From NCBI RefSeq assembly GCF_001687365.1, contig NZ_LGLV01000019.1, forward strand, positions 62,001 through 126,000: a DNA stretch of 64,000 bases. The letters are read 5' to 3'. This stretch comes from Pararhizobium polonicum. GTDB lineage: Bacteria > Pseudomonadota > Alphaproteobacteria > Rhizobiales > Rhizobiaceae. How positions within the stretch are numbered: position 1 is the first letter of the stretch; the number at the start of each line of letters is the position of its first letter. Shown here in pieces: positions 1 to 7,329 of the stretch. The translations under genes were made by a program, and so were the position numbers. Below the pieces are notes generated by a model. It worked only from the letters and a program-made list of their open reading frames with translations, ran no database searches and had not been told where the DNA came from.

Positions 1-507
1 TTCACGACGGCGCAAAAACGCTTCGGCGTTGGCGATTTCACCAAGATCCCGAACGGTACCGGCGGGCTTGAAGACCGCATGCCGATGCTCTGGACCCATG
101 GCGTCGCTACCGGCCGCATCACCATGAACGAGTTCGTCGCCGTCACCTCGACCAACATCGCCAAGATCCTCAACATGTACCCGAAGAAAGGCGCCATCCT
201 TGTCGGCGCCGATGCCGATCTCGTCGTCTGGGATCCGAAGCGCTCGAAAACGATCTCGGCTGCAAGCCAGCAGTCGGCGATCGACTACAACGTCTTCGAA
301 GGCAAACAGGTCACCGGCCTGCCGCGCTACACCCTGACGGGCGGCATGGTCGCCATCGAGGAATCGACCATCAAGACCCGCGAAGGTCAGGGCAAATTCG
401 TCAAGCGCGACCCCTTCACCGCCGTCAACAGGGCACTCTCGACCTGGAAGGACATCACCGCCCCGCGCAAGGTCCAGCGCACCGGCATTCCGGCAAGCGG
501 GGTGTGA
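1..507 (+). CDS. hydA: Dihydropyrimidinase (D-hydantoinase), C-terminal part
   Basis: The reading frame is open from the first base, so the gene is cut by the window edge; the last 168 residues are present. Dihydropyrimidinase is a cytosolic cyclic amidohydrolase that opens dihydrouracil or dihydrothymine in reductive pyrimidine degradation. The family signature around PNGTGGLEDRMPMLW, then GRITMNEFVAVTS and GADADLVVWDP, is typical of the C-terminal barrel and beta-sandwich of this enzyme. The metal ligands lie upstream and cannot be checked. The stop overlaps the start of the next gene (GTGATG around 504-509). The downstream ABC genes fit a rhizobial pyrimidine-uptake and degradation cluster; the substrate is inferred. 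Confidence 0.9.
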   Translation, partial: FTTAQKRFGVGDFTKIPNGTGGLEDRMPMLWTHGVATGRITMNEFVAVTSTNIAKILNMYPKKGAILVGADADLVVWDPKRSKTISAASQQSAIDYNVFEGKQVTGLPRYTLTGGMVAIEESTIKTREGQGKFVKRDPFTAVNRALSTWKDITAPRKVQRTGIPASGV

Positions 508-890
508 TGATCGTGAGAGCGGCGCAGCGCATCTCTTTGTTCGTTGTGACCGGCCTCGCCATGACCGGAACGGCCGATGCGCAGCAAGCCTTTCTCGACG
601 GAGCCTATGGCAACAAGGATGGCTGCGCTTATGCCAAGACCGGCGAATCCACCGGCTCCGACGACTTCTTTCTGCTGACCGGCGAAGGCATCACGACGGC
701 GGCTTCCTATTGCGGCTTCAAGGGAGACGTCACCAAAGAAGGCGATTCCTTCGCCGCGGCGATCTCCTGTTCCGAAGAAGGCGAAGGTGGCGAGACGGAA
801 GACCGTGTCGAGATACGGCGCACGGGCAAGGATTACACCATCGCCTTCAAGGATGGGACGCGCTGGGGGCCTCTAAAGAGATGCAAATGA
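504..890 (+). CDS. Small secreted protein of unknown function
   Basis: The 128-residue protein begins with a clear signal peptide (hydrophobic stretch near residues 9-22, likely cleavage after TADA). The mature part is acidic and has four cysteines, suggesting two disulfides in the periplasm. The start is GTG at 504, or the ATG at 507 that immediately follows. It overlaps the stop of the dihydropyrimidinase gene, so the two are probably co-translated. I do not recognise a characterised family. Overlap and a proper signal peptide argue that it is a real gene. Confidence 0.75.
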   Translation: MMIVRAAQRISLFVVTGLAMTGTADAQQAFLDGAYGNKDGCAYAKTGESTGSDDFFLLTGEGITTAASYCGFKGDVTKEGDSFAAAISCSEEGEGGETEDRVEIRRTGKDYTIAFKDGTRWGPLKRCK

Positions 891-1152
891 GCCGCCCTCC
901 ATCAACCCAATCGCTCTGTCGCCGGCCGGCGGGCAAGAGGCGCCACCACAGGCCAGCCTACGCAACACCGAGATTAAACCTCCCGTTCAGGCAGCAGGAT
1001 GACGCTTTCCTGTTTGTTCGGATCGGTACAAGCGATCACCGCCGAACAGCGCTGGTCCAGCAGACATTTCGACATCTCCCCGGCAACAACATCGCCGGCG
1101 GCATACCTCATTCGAAAAATATGAAGTACGACTATCGAAGACAGGGAGCCGA

Positions 1153-2001
1153 ATGACCTCACAGCAAATTTCCAGCCAATGGCATTCAGGGCGGAGCGCA
1201 CCGGACACAATGACAACAACACCAGCATCCGTCGTTTCGGCCCGCGATCTCGGCCTGACCTTCGAGACCAATGACGGTCCCGTCAACGCCCTGACCGGTG
1301 TCAATCTTGACGTCAACAAGGGCGATTTCGTTTCCTTCATCGGTCCGTCGGGCTGCGGCAAGACCACCTTCCTGCGGGTCATTGCAGACCTGGAAAAACC
1401 CACCTCCGGCGCAATCACCGTCAACGGTACCACGCCGGAGGACGCCCGCAAGAACCGCTCCTACGGTTATGTCTTCCAGGCCGCAGCGCTTTATCCCTGG
1501 CGCACGATCGAGAAGAACATCGCCCTGCCGCTGGAGATCATGGGCTACAGCACTGCCGACCAGAAGGCCCGCATCGACCGCACGCTGGATCTGGTCAACC
1601 TCTCCGGCTTCGGCAAGAAATTCCCCTGGCAACTCTCCGGCGGTATGCAGCAGCGTGCCTCCATCGCCCGCGCACTCGCCTTCGACGCCGATCTTCTGCT
1701 GATGGACGAGCCCTTCGGCGCACTGGACGAAATCGTCCGCGACCACCTGAACGAACAGCTCCTGAAACTCTGGGACCGGACGAACAAGACCATCTGCTTC
1801 GTCACCCACTCCATCCCGGAAGCCGTCTACCTCTCCACCAAGATCGTCGTCATGAGCCCCCGCCCCGGCCGCGTGACCGACATCATCGAATCGACATTGC
1901 CCAGGGAGCGCCCGCTCGATATTCGCGAAACACCGGAATTTCTGGAAATCGCCAGCCGGGTGCGCGAAGGGCTGAGAGCGGGGCATAGCTATGATGAGTA
2001 G
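1153..2001 (+). CDS. ABC transporter ATP-binding protein, NitT/TauT type
   Basis: The 282-residue ATPase powers the importer encoded just downstream. Walker A GPSGCGKTT is at residues 64-72. The Q-loop (YVFQ), signature LSGGMQQR near residue 160, Walker B LLLMDEP and a switch histidine in VTHS are all present. The closest family is the SsuB/TauB/ThiZ group. A GGGAG motif about seven bases upstream supports the ATG at 1153; an in-frame ATG at 1210 would give a more usual N-terminus. The C-terminus ends at a repeat/DUF559 insertion, after which the other transporter genes resume. Substrate is unproven; a pyrimidine or a breakdown product is inferred from the upstream dihydropyrimidinase gene. 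Confidence 0.92.
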   Translation: MTSQQISSQWHSGRSAPDTMTTTPASVVSARDLGLTFETNDGPVNALTGVNLDVNKGDFVSFIGPSGCGKTTFLRVIADLEKPTSGAITVNGTTPEDARKNRSYGYVFQAAALYPWRTIEKNIALPLEIMGYSTADQKARIDRTLDLVNLSGFGKKFPWQLSGGMQQRASIARALAFDADLLLMDEPFGALDEIVRDHLNEQLLKLWDRTNKTICFVTHSIPEAVYLSTKIVVMSPRPGRVTDIIESTLPRERPLDIRETPEFLEIASRVREGLRAGHSYDE

Positions 2002-2023
2002 CTGTTCGGTGCTTGAGGCAAAA

Positions 2024-2204
2024 ACCCCTCCCCAACCCCTCCCCACAAGGGGGAGGGGCTTGCCCCGGCCAACCGCCGGTTTTCAAAATTACAGCCCGAA
2101 GGCAAACTTGCGTCTCGATGGTCTTCAATTTGGCGAAGCAGGTGCCGCGGGTCTTCCCCTCCCCCTTGTGGGGAGGGTGGTGAGCGAAGCGAACCGGGAG
2201 GGGT
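2024..2204. repeat. GC-rich palindromic repeat element
   Basis: The element is bounded by inverted ends ACCCCTCCC (2024-2032) and GGGAGGGGT (2196-2204). It holds inner palindromes: CCCCTCCCC-ACAA-GGGGGAGGGG at about 2036-2058, and a CCCCTCCCCC/GTGGGGAGGG stretch around 2156-2177. It resembles the palindromic intergenic repeats found in many copies in rhizobial genomes. It starts about 20 bases after the ATPase stop codon. Its right end supplies a purine-rich ribosome-binding site for the following DUF559 gene. Related but not identical structures occur at 58595-58713 and 62079-62176. Confidence 0.75.
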
Positions 2205-2209
2205 CTTTC

Positions 2210-2593
2210 TTGCCGCACTCCAATATCGACCCAAAAACTCGGACAAGGGCCAAGAAACTTCGCACCGAATTGACCAAAGCCGAAGCCAGAATGTGGAATA
2301 TGCTGCGAGACTTTCGCGCGCGTGGCGCCCGTTTCCGCCGCGAAACTCCAATCGGCCCTTACATCGCTGACTTTGCCTGGCTATCGGCTCGCATTGTGAT
2401 TGAAGTGGATGGCGATAGCCATGAAACGTCAATTGGAAGAAAGCACGATAGCCAGCGTGACCGGTTCCTTCAAAACCAAGGCTTTCTCGTCCTACGTTTC
2501 GACAACGCACAAGTAATTGATGGGCCGGACTATGTTTTTCTTGCCATAGAACAAGCGATTTCGCCATTTCTACAGATCGAGCCAACCCAATGA
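2210..2593 (+). CDS. DUF559 (Vsr/restriction-endonuclease-like) protein
   Basis: The 127-residue protein belongs to the DUF559 family, related in fold to Vsr and other PD-(D/E)XK nucleases. The core reads FRRETPIGPYIADFAW, then IVIEVDGDSH, giving the D-x(n)-E-x-D arrangement expected of the active site. I place the start at TTG 2210, giving an N-terminus MPHSNID typical of the family. GGGAGGGG at 2196-2203 sits six bases upstream. An ATG at 1991 is in frame, but it would translate the palindromic repeat. The stop overlaps the next start (ATGA). The gene appears inserted with the repeat into the ABC operon. Its biological role is unknown. Confidence 0.8.
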   Translation: MPHSNIDPKTRTRAKKLRTELTKAEARMWNMLRDFRARGARFRRETPIGPYIADFAWLSARIVIEVDGDSHETSIGRKHDSQRDRFLQNQGFLVLRFDNAQVIDGPDYVFLAIEQAISPFLQIEPTQ

Positions 2594-2925
2594 ACCTCTC
2601 CTTCATCCTCTGGCTCTCAGCGTCCATGGCCATTTTCCTCAGCGCCGCCACCGCATCGCGTTATTATGTCTCCAGCAACAACATCCTGATCCTCATCGTC
2701 TCGCTCGGCCTTTATTGCGTCGGCAACCTGATGATGGTGCGGCTGATGCGCGAGGGGGGCTTGGCTCTGGCGATCTCGGCCTCGGCGATCGTCCAGCTGA
2801 TCCTGATCAACGTCATCGCCTTCGCCGTCTTCGGCGAACGGATGACCCTGCCGCAACTGGCCGGGGTTGCCCTTGGTATCGTCTCCATGGGCCTGATGAT
2901 GCTGCCCGCCGGCGGAAAGGCTTGA
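2590..2925 (+). CDS. Small four-helix membrane protein, EamA/SMR-like
   Basis: The 111-residue protein has four hydrophobic segments (about residues 4-22, 30-50, 56-80 and 86-106), the topology of SMR or half-size DMT/EamA transporters. The N-terminal helix lacks the membrane-embedded glutamate essential in EmrE-type SMR pumps, so drug efflux is doubtful. It starts in an ATGA overlap with the DUF559 gene and ends two bases before the permease gene. It therefore belongs to the importer operon and may help move the same substrate or product. The exact function is unknown. Confidence 0.75.
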   Translation: MNLSFILWLSASMAIFLSAATASRYYVSSNNILILIVSLGLYCVGNLMMVRLMREGGLALAISASAIVQLILINVIAFAVFGERMTLPQLAGVALGIVSMGLMMLPAGGKA

Positions 2926-2927
2926 GG

Positions 2928-3812
2928 ATGGGAAACCCGGGCTTCTTTCGCGACAGGATCATGCCGGTGGGGGTCATCCTGCTTGCCCTGCTCGTCATCT
3001 GGTATGTCGCCGTGATCTTCCTCAATGCGCCGTTCGAGCGTGACACCGCTGCGCGCGCCGGAACGACAATCACCTTCTCGGAAATCCTGCCGAAAACCAT
3101 GTTTCAGCAGCGGCCGGTGCTGCCGGCCCCACATCAGGTGATCACCGAAATTTGGAATACGACATTCTTGATGCCGATCACCTCCAAGCGCAGCCTCGTC
3201 TACCACGCCTGGATCACGCTCTCGGCGACGTTGCTCGGCTTCGGCATCGGCACCGTGCTCGGCATCGTTCTTGCCGTCGGCATTGTCCACAATCGGGCGA
3301 TGGACCGCTCGCTGATGCCGTGGGTCATCGCCAGCCAGACCATCCCCATCCTTGCCATCGCGCCGATGATCATCGTCGTGCTCAATGCGGTCGGCATTTC
3401 CGGCCTGCTGCCGAAGGCGCTGATCTCGACCTATCTCAGCTTCTTCCCGATCGTCGTCGGCATGGTGAAGGGACTTCGCAGCCCCGAGCAGATCCAGCTC
3501 GACCTGATGCACACCTATTATGCCAGCCCGTCGCAGACCTTCTGGAAACTGCGCTGGCCCTCGTCGATGCCCTATCTCTTCACCTCGCTAAAGGTCGCCA
3601 TCGCCATCTCGCTGGTCGGTGCCATCGTCGGTGAATTGCCGACCGGCGCCGTATCCGGTCTCGGCGCGCGGCTGCTTGCCGGCTCCTACTATGGCCAGAC
3701 AGTGCAGATATGGTCCGCCCTGTTCATGGCGGCAGCGCTGGCGGCAACCCTTGTGATCATCGTCGGCTTTGCCCACACTGCTGTCCTCAAACGCATGGGG
3801 ATGAAGCCATGA
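2928..3812 (+). CDS. ABC transporter permease, NitT/TauT type (first)
   Basis: The 294-residue inner-membrane permease has about six helices and a BPD_transp_1 (SsuC/TauC-like) domain. The EAA-loop region that docks with the ATPase lies near the DLMHTYYASPSQTFWKLRWP segment. The chosen ATG at 2928 follows the previous stop by two bases and is preceded by a GAGG motif within that stop region. Reading further upstream gives low-complexity shadow sequence. The next gene overlaps it by four bases. A long periplasmic loop (about residues 30-85) precedes the permease core. Confidence 0.9.
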   Translation: MGNPGFFRDRIMPVGVILLALLVIWYVAVIFLNAPFERDTAARAGTTITFSEILPKTMFQQRPVLPAPHQVITEIWNTTFLMPITSKRSLVYHAWITLSATLLGFGIGTVLGIVLAVGIVHNRAMDRSLMPWVIASQTIPILAIAPMIIVVLNAVGISGLLPKALISTYLSFFPIVVGMVKGLRSPEQIQLDLMHTYYASPSQTFWKLRWPSSMPYLFTSLKVAIAISLVGAIVGELPTGAVSGLGARLLAGSYYGQTVQIWSALFMAAALAATLVIIVGFAHTAVLKRMGMKP

Positions 3813-4681
3813 ACACCGGTATCATCCTTGGCGCCATCGCATTCTGGCTTGCCGCCTGGGCAACCAACGAATGGCTCGTCCGCCAGAAATTCCGGGACCG
3901 GTCCGCCAACCGGGCTGTCCGCCTCGCCGTCCCGCTGCTGTTCGGCATCAGCATCCTCGTGCTGTGGGAAGGTATCGTGCGTGGGTTCAATGTTCCCTCG
4001 GTCCTTTTGCCGCCGCCCTCGATGATCTGGACGCGGCTGATCAACTCCCTGCCGATACTTTGGGCCGATTTCCGCCAGACCTTCCTGAAAGCCGTCATCA
4101 CCGGCTATGCGCTGGGTTGCGGTCTCGGCTTCCTCGTTGCCATCGGCATCGACCGGTCGCCTTTCCTGCAGAAGGGCCTGCTGCCGCTTGGCAATTTCGT
4201 CTCCGCCCTGCCCGTCATCGGCGTCGCGCCGATCATGGTCATGTGGTTCGGTTTCGACTGGCAGTCAAAGGTCGCCGTGGTGGTCATCATGACCTTCTTC
4301 CCCATGCTGGTGAACACGGTTTCGGGGCTCGCCGCCGCAAGCACGATGGAACGGGATCTCATGCACACCTATGCCGCGAGCTGGTTTCAGACGCTGGTCA
4401 AATTGCGTCTTCCGGCGGCATGGCCTTTCATCTTCAATGCGCTCAAGATCAACTCGACGCTGGCGCTGATCGGCGCCATCGTCGCTGAATTCTTCGGCAC
4501 CCCGATCGTCGGCATGGGGTTCCGGATTTCCACCGAAGTGGGGCGCATGAATGTCGACATGGTTTGGGCCGAGATCGCCGTCGCGGCGGTGGCTGGCTCC
4601 GCCTTCTACGGGATCGTGGCGCTCATCGAGCGCGCCGTCACGTTCTGGCACCCGTCCGTGCGAAACGCCCGGACGGTCTGA
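3809..4681 (+). CDS. ABC transporter permease, NitT/TauT type (second)
   Basis: The 290-residue inner-membrane permease is homologous to its neighbour. It shares the ERDLMHTYAASWFQTLVKLRLP coupling-loop region and the PVIGVAPIMVMWFGF helix of SsuC/TauC-type permeases. The ATGA overlap with the preceding gene fixes the start at 3809. Two different permease subunits in one operon imply a heterodimeric membrane channel. It works with the ATPase at 1153-2001 and the binding protein at 4769-5761. Confidence 0.9.
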   Translation: MNTGIILGAIAFWLAAWATNEWLVRQKFRDRSANRAVRLAVPLLFGISILVLWEGIVRGFNVPSVLLPPPSMIWTRLINSLPILWADFRQTFLKAVITGYALGCGLGFLVAIGIDRSPFLQKGLLPLGNFVSALPVIGVAPIMVMWFGFDWQSKVAVVVIMTFFPMLVNTVSGLAAASTMERDLMHTYAASWFQTLVKLRLPAAWPFIFNALKINSTLALIGAIVAEFFGTPIVGMGFRISTEVGRMNVDMVWAEIAVAAVAGSAFYGIVALIERAVTFWHPSVRNARTV

Positions 4682-4768
4682 AAAAGAACCTGCCCGCGCT
4701 GGGCAGGCAAAGCAGGAAGGCCCGCCTTTTCGTGGTTGGAGAGGCATAACAAAAAAGAGGGAACTGAC

Positions 4769-5761
4769 ATGAAGACGAAACTTGCATCATTGCTGCTGGC
4801 AAGCGCCTTTTCGCTGTCCGCATTCCAGGCCGTCGCCGCCGACAAGGTGGTGCTGCAGTTGAAATGGGTCACGCAGGCCCAGTTCGCCGGCTATTACGTC
4901 GCCAAGGACAAGGGTTTTTATGAAGCCGAAGGCCTCGACGTCGAGATCAAGCCGGGCGGCCCGGATATCGCACCTCCGCAGGTCATCGCCGGTGGCGGCG
5001 CCGATGTCGTGGTCGACTGGATGCCCTCGGCACTGGCAACCCGCGAAAAGGGCGTGGCGCTGGTCAATATCGCCCAGCCGTTCAAGTCCTCGGGCATGAT
5101 GCTGACCTGCCTGAAGGAATCCGGCGTCGCAACGCCTGCCGACTTCAAAGGCAAGACGCTTGGCGTCTGGTTCTTCGGCAACGAATATCCCTTCCTGTCC
5201 TGGATGAGCCACCTCGGCCTCAAGACCGACGGCGGCCCGGATGGCGTCACGGTCCTGAAGCAGGGCTTCAACGTCGATCCGCTGATCCAGAAACAGGCGG
5301 CCTGCATCTCGACCATGACCTACAACGAATACTGGCAGGTCATCGACGCCGGCATCAAGCCGGAAGATCTTGTCGTCTTCAAATATCAGGACCAGGGCGT
5401 CGCCACTCTGGAAGACGGTCTCTACGCGCTGGAAGACAAGCTCAAGGACCCGGCCTTCAAGGAAAAGATGGTCAAGTTCGTTCGCGCTTCGATGAAGGGC
5501 TGGAAATACGCCGAAGCCAATCCGGATGAAGCAGCCGATATCGTTCTTGAAAACGACGCCACCGGCGCCCAGACGGAAGCGCACCAGAAGCGCATGATGA
5601 GTGAAGTCGCCAAGTTGACGGCCGGCTCGAACGGCGCACTGGACGAGGCCGACTACAAACGCACCGTCGATTCACTGCTGAAGGGCGGCTCCGACCCCGT
5701 TATCACCAAGGAACCGGTCGGCGCCTTTACTCACGAAATCACCGACGCTGCTCTCAAGTAG
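4769..5761 (+). CDS. ABC transporter substrate-binding protein, NMT1/THI5-like
   Basis: The 330-residue periplasmic protein has a signal peptide (residues 1-23, cleavage after AVAA) followed by the NMT1/THI5-like hallmark QLKWVTQAQFAGYYVAKDKG. This family binds pyrimidine-like or thiamine-precursor-like ligands (ThiY, RibY), which fits the dihydropyrimidinase gene upstream. The ligand is an inference. ATG 4769 is preceded by AAAGAGGG at good spacing; an in-frame ATG 33 bases earlier lacks this. A strong terminator follows the gene, closing the operon. Confidence 0.92.
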   Translation: MKTKLASLLLASAFSLSAFQAVAADKVVLQLKWVTQAQFAGYYVAKDKGFYEAEGLDVEIKPGGPDIAPPQVIAGGGADVVVDWMPSALATREKGVALVNIAQPFKSSGMMLTCLKESGVATPADFKGKTLGVWFFGNEYPFLSWMSHLGLKTDGGPDGVTVLKQGFNVDPLIQKQAACISTMTYNEYWQVIDAGIKPEDLVVFKYQDQGVATLEDGLYALEDKLKDPAFKEKMVKFVRASMKGWKYAEANPDEAADIVLENDATGAQTEAHQKRMMSEVAKLTAGSNGALDEADYKRTVDSLLKGGSDPVITKEPVGAFTHEITDAALK

Positions 5762-5789
5762 GCCGTTTAAATAATACTTTTCAAACAGG

Positions 5790-5816
5790 AAACGCGCGGG
5801 CCAGCCCCGCGCGTTT
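5790..5816 (+). terminator. Rho-independent terminator of the pyrimidine ABC operon
   Basis: Perfect 11-bp inverted arms AAACGCGCGGG and CCCGCGCGTTT flank a five-base loop, 28 bases after the binding-protein stop codon. The stem ends in TTTC rather than a long T-run, but position and strength support termination. Confidence 0.75.
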
Positions 5817-5871
5817 CTCATTTGCAACACCGGCGAACACTTTCCCGCAACAAAACAACATAAAACAAACG

Positions 5872-5900
5872 TTGTCTTGATGGCATTCAACAAATAAAAT
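5872..5900 (+). promoter_or_regulatory. Candidate sigma-70 promoter for the RND efflux operon
   Basis: TTGTCT (5872-5877) and TAAAAT (5895-5900) are separated by exactly 17 bases, in the AT-rich gap upstream of the adaptor gene. Each hexamer matches the consensus at five of six positions or nearly so. No transcription start data are available. Confidence 0.45.
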
Positions 5901-5901
5901 A

Positions 5902-6117
5902 ATGAGGCACCATTCTTTCGTGGCATCATCTTGCATCGCCGAAGGGGGCCAACTAAATAGAGCCCGAGGCATTTTGAGGAAGATGCGAGGAGGAAATATA
6001 TCGCTCGATGAAACCGAGGCGATACTTTCTTCTCTTCGAGCAGGCGACGACGACAAATCCTTCCTTGAAGGCTTGCGGCGTCAGCAAACTGATTTATCCG
6101 GAATTCGAGGAAAGTGA
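5902..6117 (+). CDS. Possible small ORF upstream of the RND operon
   Basis: The ORF encodes up to 71 residues and ends four bases before the adaptor start, with an internal ATG near 5983 that follows GAGGAAG-like sequence. The C-terminal half is polar and charged, with plausible amphipathic helix character. No family is recognised. The first ATG lies almost on the predicted -10 element, so the shorter form is likelier. It may be a leader peptide or may not be translated at all. Confidence 0.3.
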   Translation: MRHHSFVASSCIAEGGQLNRARGILRKMRGGNISLDETEAILSSLRAGDDDKSFLEGLRRQQTDLSGIRGK

Positions 6118-6121
6118 GCCG

Positions 6122-7315
6122 ATGGCCCGTAACAAGACGTTTGCGTTTGGTGTGTCCACAACCCTGCTTTTGGCCTTCCTGTCGAACACCGCATTTGCGC
6201 AAGAAACCGTCGCGCCCAAAACCGAACAGGCATTGCCCTCCATCGTCGTGACCCCGGTGGAAAATCAGCCGATCGTCGACCGGGTCGTCGCAACCGGTGC
6301 CGTCAAGGCCGTGGAAGAGACCTATGTCTCGCCGCTGGTCGATGGGCTCTCCATCCGCTCGCTGAACGCCGACGTCGGCGATCGCGTCGAGGCCGAAAGC
6401 ACGCTGGCCGTTCTTAACGAGGACATGCTGCTGCTGCAGAAGAGCCAGTATGCGGCAAGCCTCGCCAAGGCCAATGCTTCGCTCGCACAGTATCAGGCAC
6501 AGCTTGCCGAAGCGCAGGCCAATGCCGATGAAGCCGTGCGGGTCAGCGAACGGTCGAGAAAGCTCTCGGAGGCCGGCTCCATTTCCACTGCCCAGCGCGA
6601 TCAGGAAAAGGCGGCAGCGACCGCAGCCCTTGCCCGCGTCAATTCGGCCGAACAACTCATCGCGGTCGCCCACGCCGAAATCAAGGTTGTCGAAGCGCAG
6701 ATGTCGGATCTTGAGCTGCGTCTTGCCCGCACCGAAGTCAAATCGCCGGTCAGCGGCGTCGTATCGGCAAGGGCCGCCAAGGTTGGAGCCATCGCCAACG
6801 GCACCGGCGATCCTCTTTTCACCATCATCCGCGACGGCGCCGTGGAGATGAAAGCCGACATCACCGAAGCTGACCTGCCAAGACTTCAGATTGGCCAAAA
6901 GGCGAAAGTGACGCTTGCGGACGGCAAGACGGTAATCGACGGCCATATTCGCCTGATCTCGCCGGTGGTCGATGCCCAGACACGGCTCGGAAACGTCTAT
7001 ATAAGCCTGCTCGAGTCGGACAAGGCCCGCGTCGGCATGTATGCCAGTGCGCAGATCATCGTTGAGGAAAAACAGGCGCTTGTCCTGCCGCTGTCGGCGG
7101 TGACCAAGACCAAGGACGGCATGGTCGCCCGCAAGGTCGAAAATGATATCGCGCATGTTGCCCCGGTTGAAACCGGCATACAGGACAACGGATATATCGA
7201 AATCCGCAGCGGGCTCAGCCGGGGAGATCGCGTGATCACCAAGGCCGGCGCCTTTGTGCGGGACGGCGACCATATCAAGCCCGTCCTTGCAGACGCCAAC
7301 CCCGTATCGAACTGA
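6122..7315 (+). CDS. RND efflux pump periplasmic adaptor (membrane fusion protein)
   Basis: The 397-residue adaptor links an inner-membrane RND pump to an outer-membrane channel. A signal peptide (cleavage after TAFA) lacks a lipobox cysteine, so the adaptor is not a lipoprotein. A biotinyl-lipoyl-like domain is split by a coiled-coil hairpin rich in Ala, Gln and Glu (about residues 95-190), followed by the TEVKSPVSGVV motif and beta-barrel domains. The start ATG at 6122 fits the signal peptide. The pump gene begins a few bases downstream. No outer-membrane factor is encoded nearby, so a TolC-type partner elsewhere is presumed. Confidence 0.9.
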   Translation: MARNKTFAFGVSTTLLLAFLSNTAFAQETVAPKTEQALPSIVVTPVENQPIVDRVVATGAVKAVEETYVSPLVDGLSIRSLNADVGDRVEAESTLAVLNEDMLLLQKSQYAASLAKANASLAQYQAQLAEAQANADEAVRVSERSRKLSEAGSISTAQRDQEKAAATAALARVNSAEQLIAVAHAEIKVVEAQMSDLELRLARTEVKSPVSGVVSARAAKVGAIANGTGDPLFTIIRDGAVEMKADITEADLPRLQIGQKAKVTLADGKTVIDGHIRLISPVVDAQTRLGNVYISLLESDKARVGMYASAQIIVEEKQALVLPLSAVTKTKDGMVARKVENDIAHVAPVETGIQDNGYIEIRSGLSRGDRVITKAGAFVRDGDHIKPVLADANPVSN

Positions 7316-7329
7316 TCGAGGCTATGTCG

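Larger units (their letters stand above)
5762..6121. other. Intergenic region between ABC operon and RND operon
   Basis: This 360-base stretch holds the terminator at 5790-5816, an unusually AT-rich segment (about 5840-5960) with a candidate promoter at 5872-5900, and a possible small ORF at 5902-6117. A near-dyad ACAA-ACG-TTGT lies next to the -35 element and could be a repressor site. No regulator gene for the pump is found here. Confidence 0.6.

Noticed and set aside
1186-2046. Long minus-strand open frame opposite the ABC ATPase gene
   Set aside because: Composition is a high-GC mirror of the real gene; no motif, ribosome-binding site or plausible fold.
2024-2204. CRISPR-like or tandem repeat array
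   Set aside because: The repeats are inverted and nested, without regular direct repeats or spacers.
5672-7273. 533-residue minus-strand frame over the RND adaptor gene
   Set aside because: It spans the binding-protein 3' end, the terminator and the adaptor; the plus-strand genes have clear motifs.
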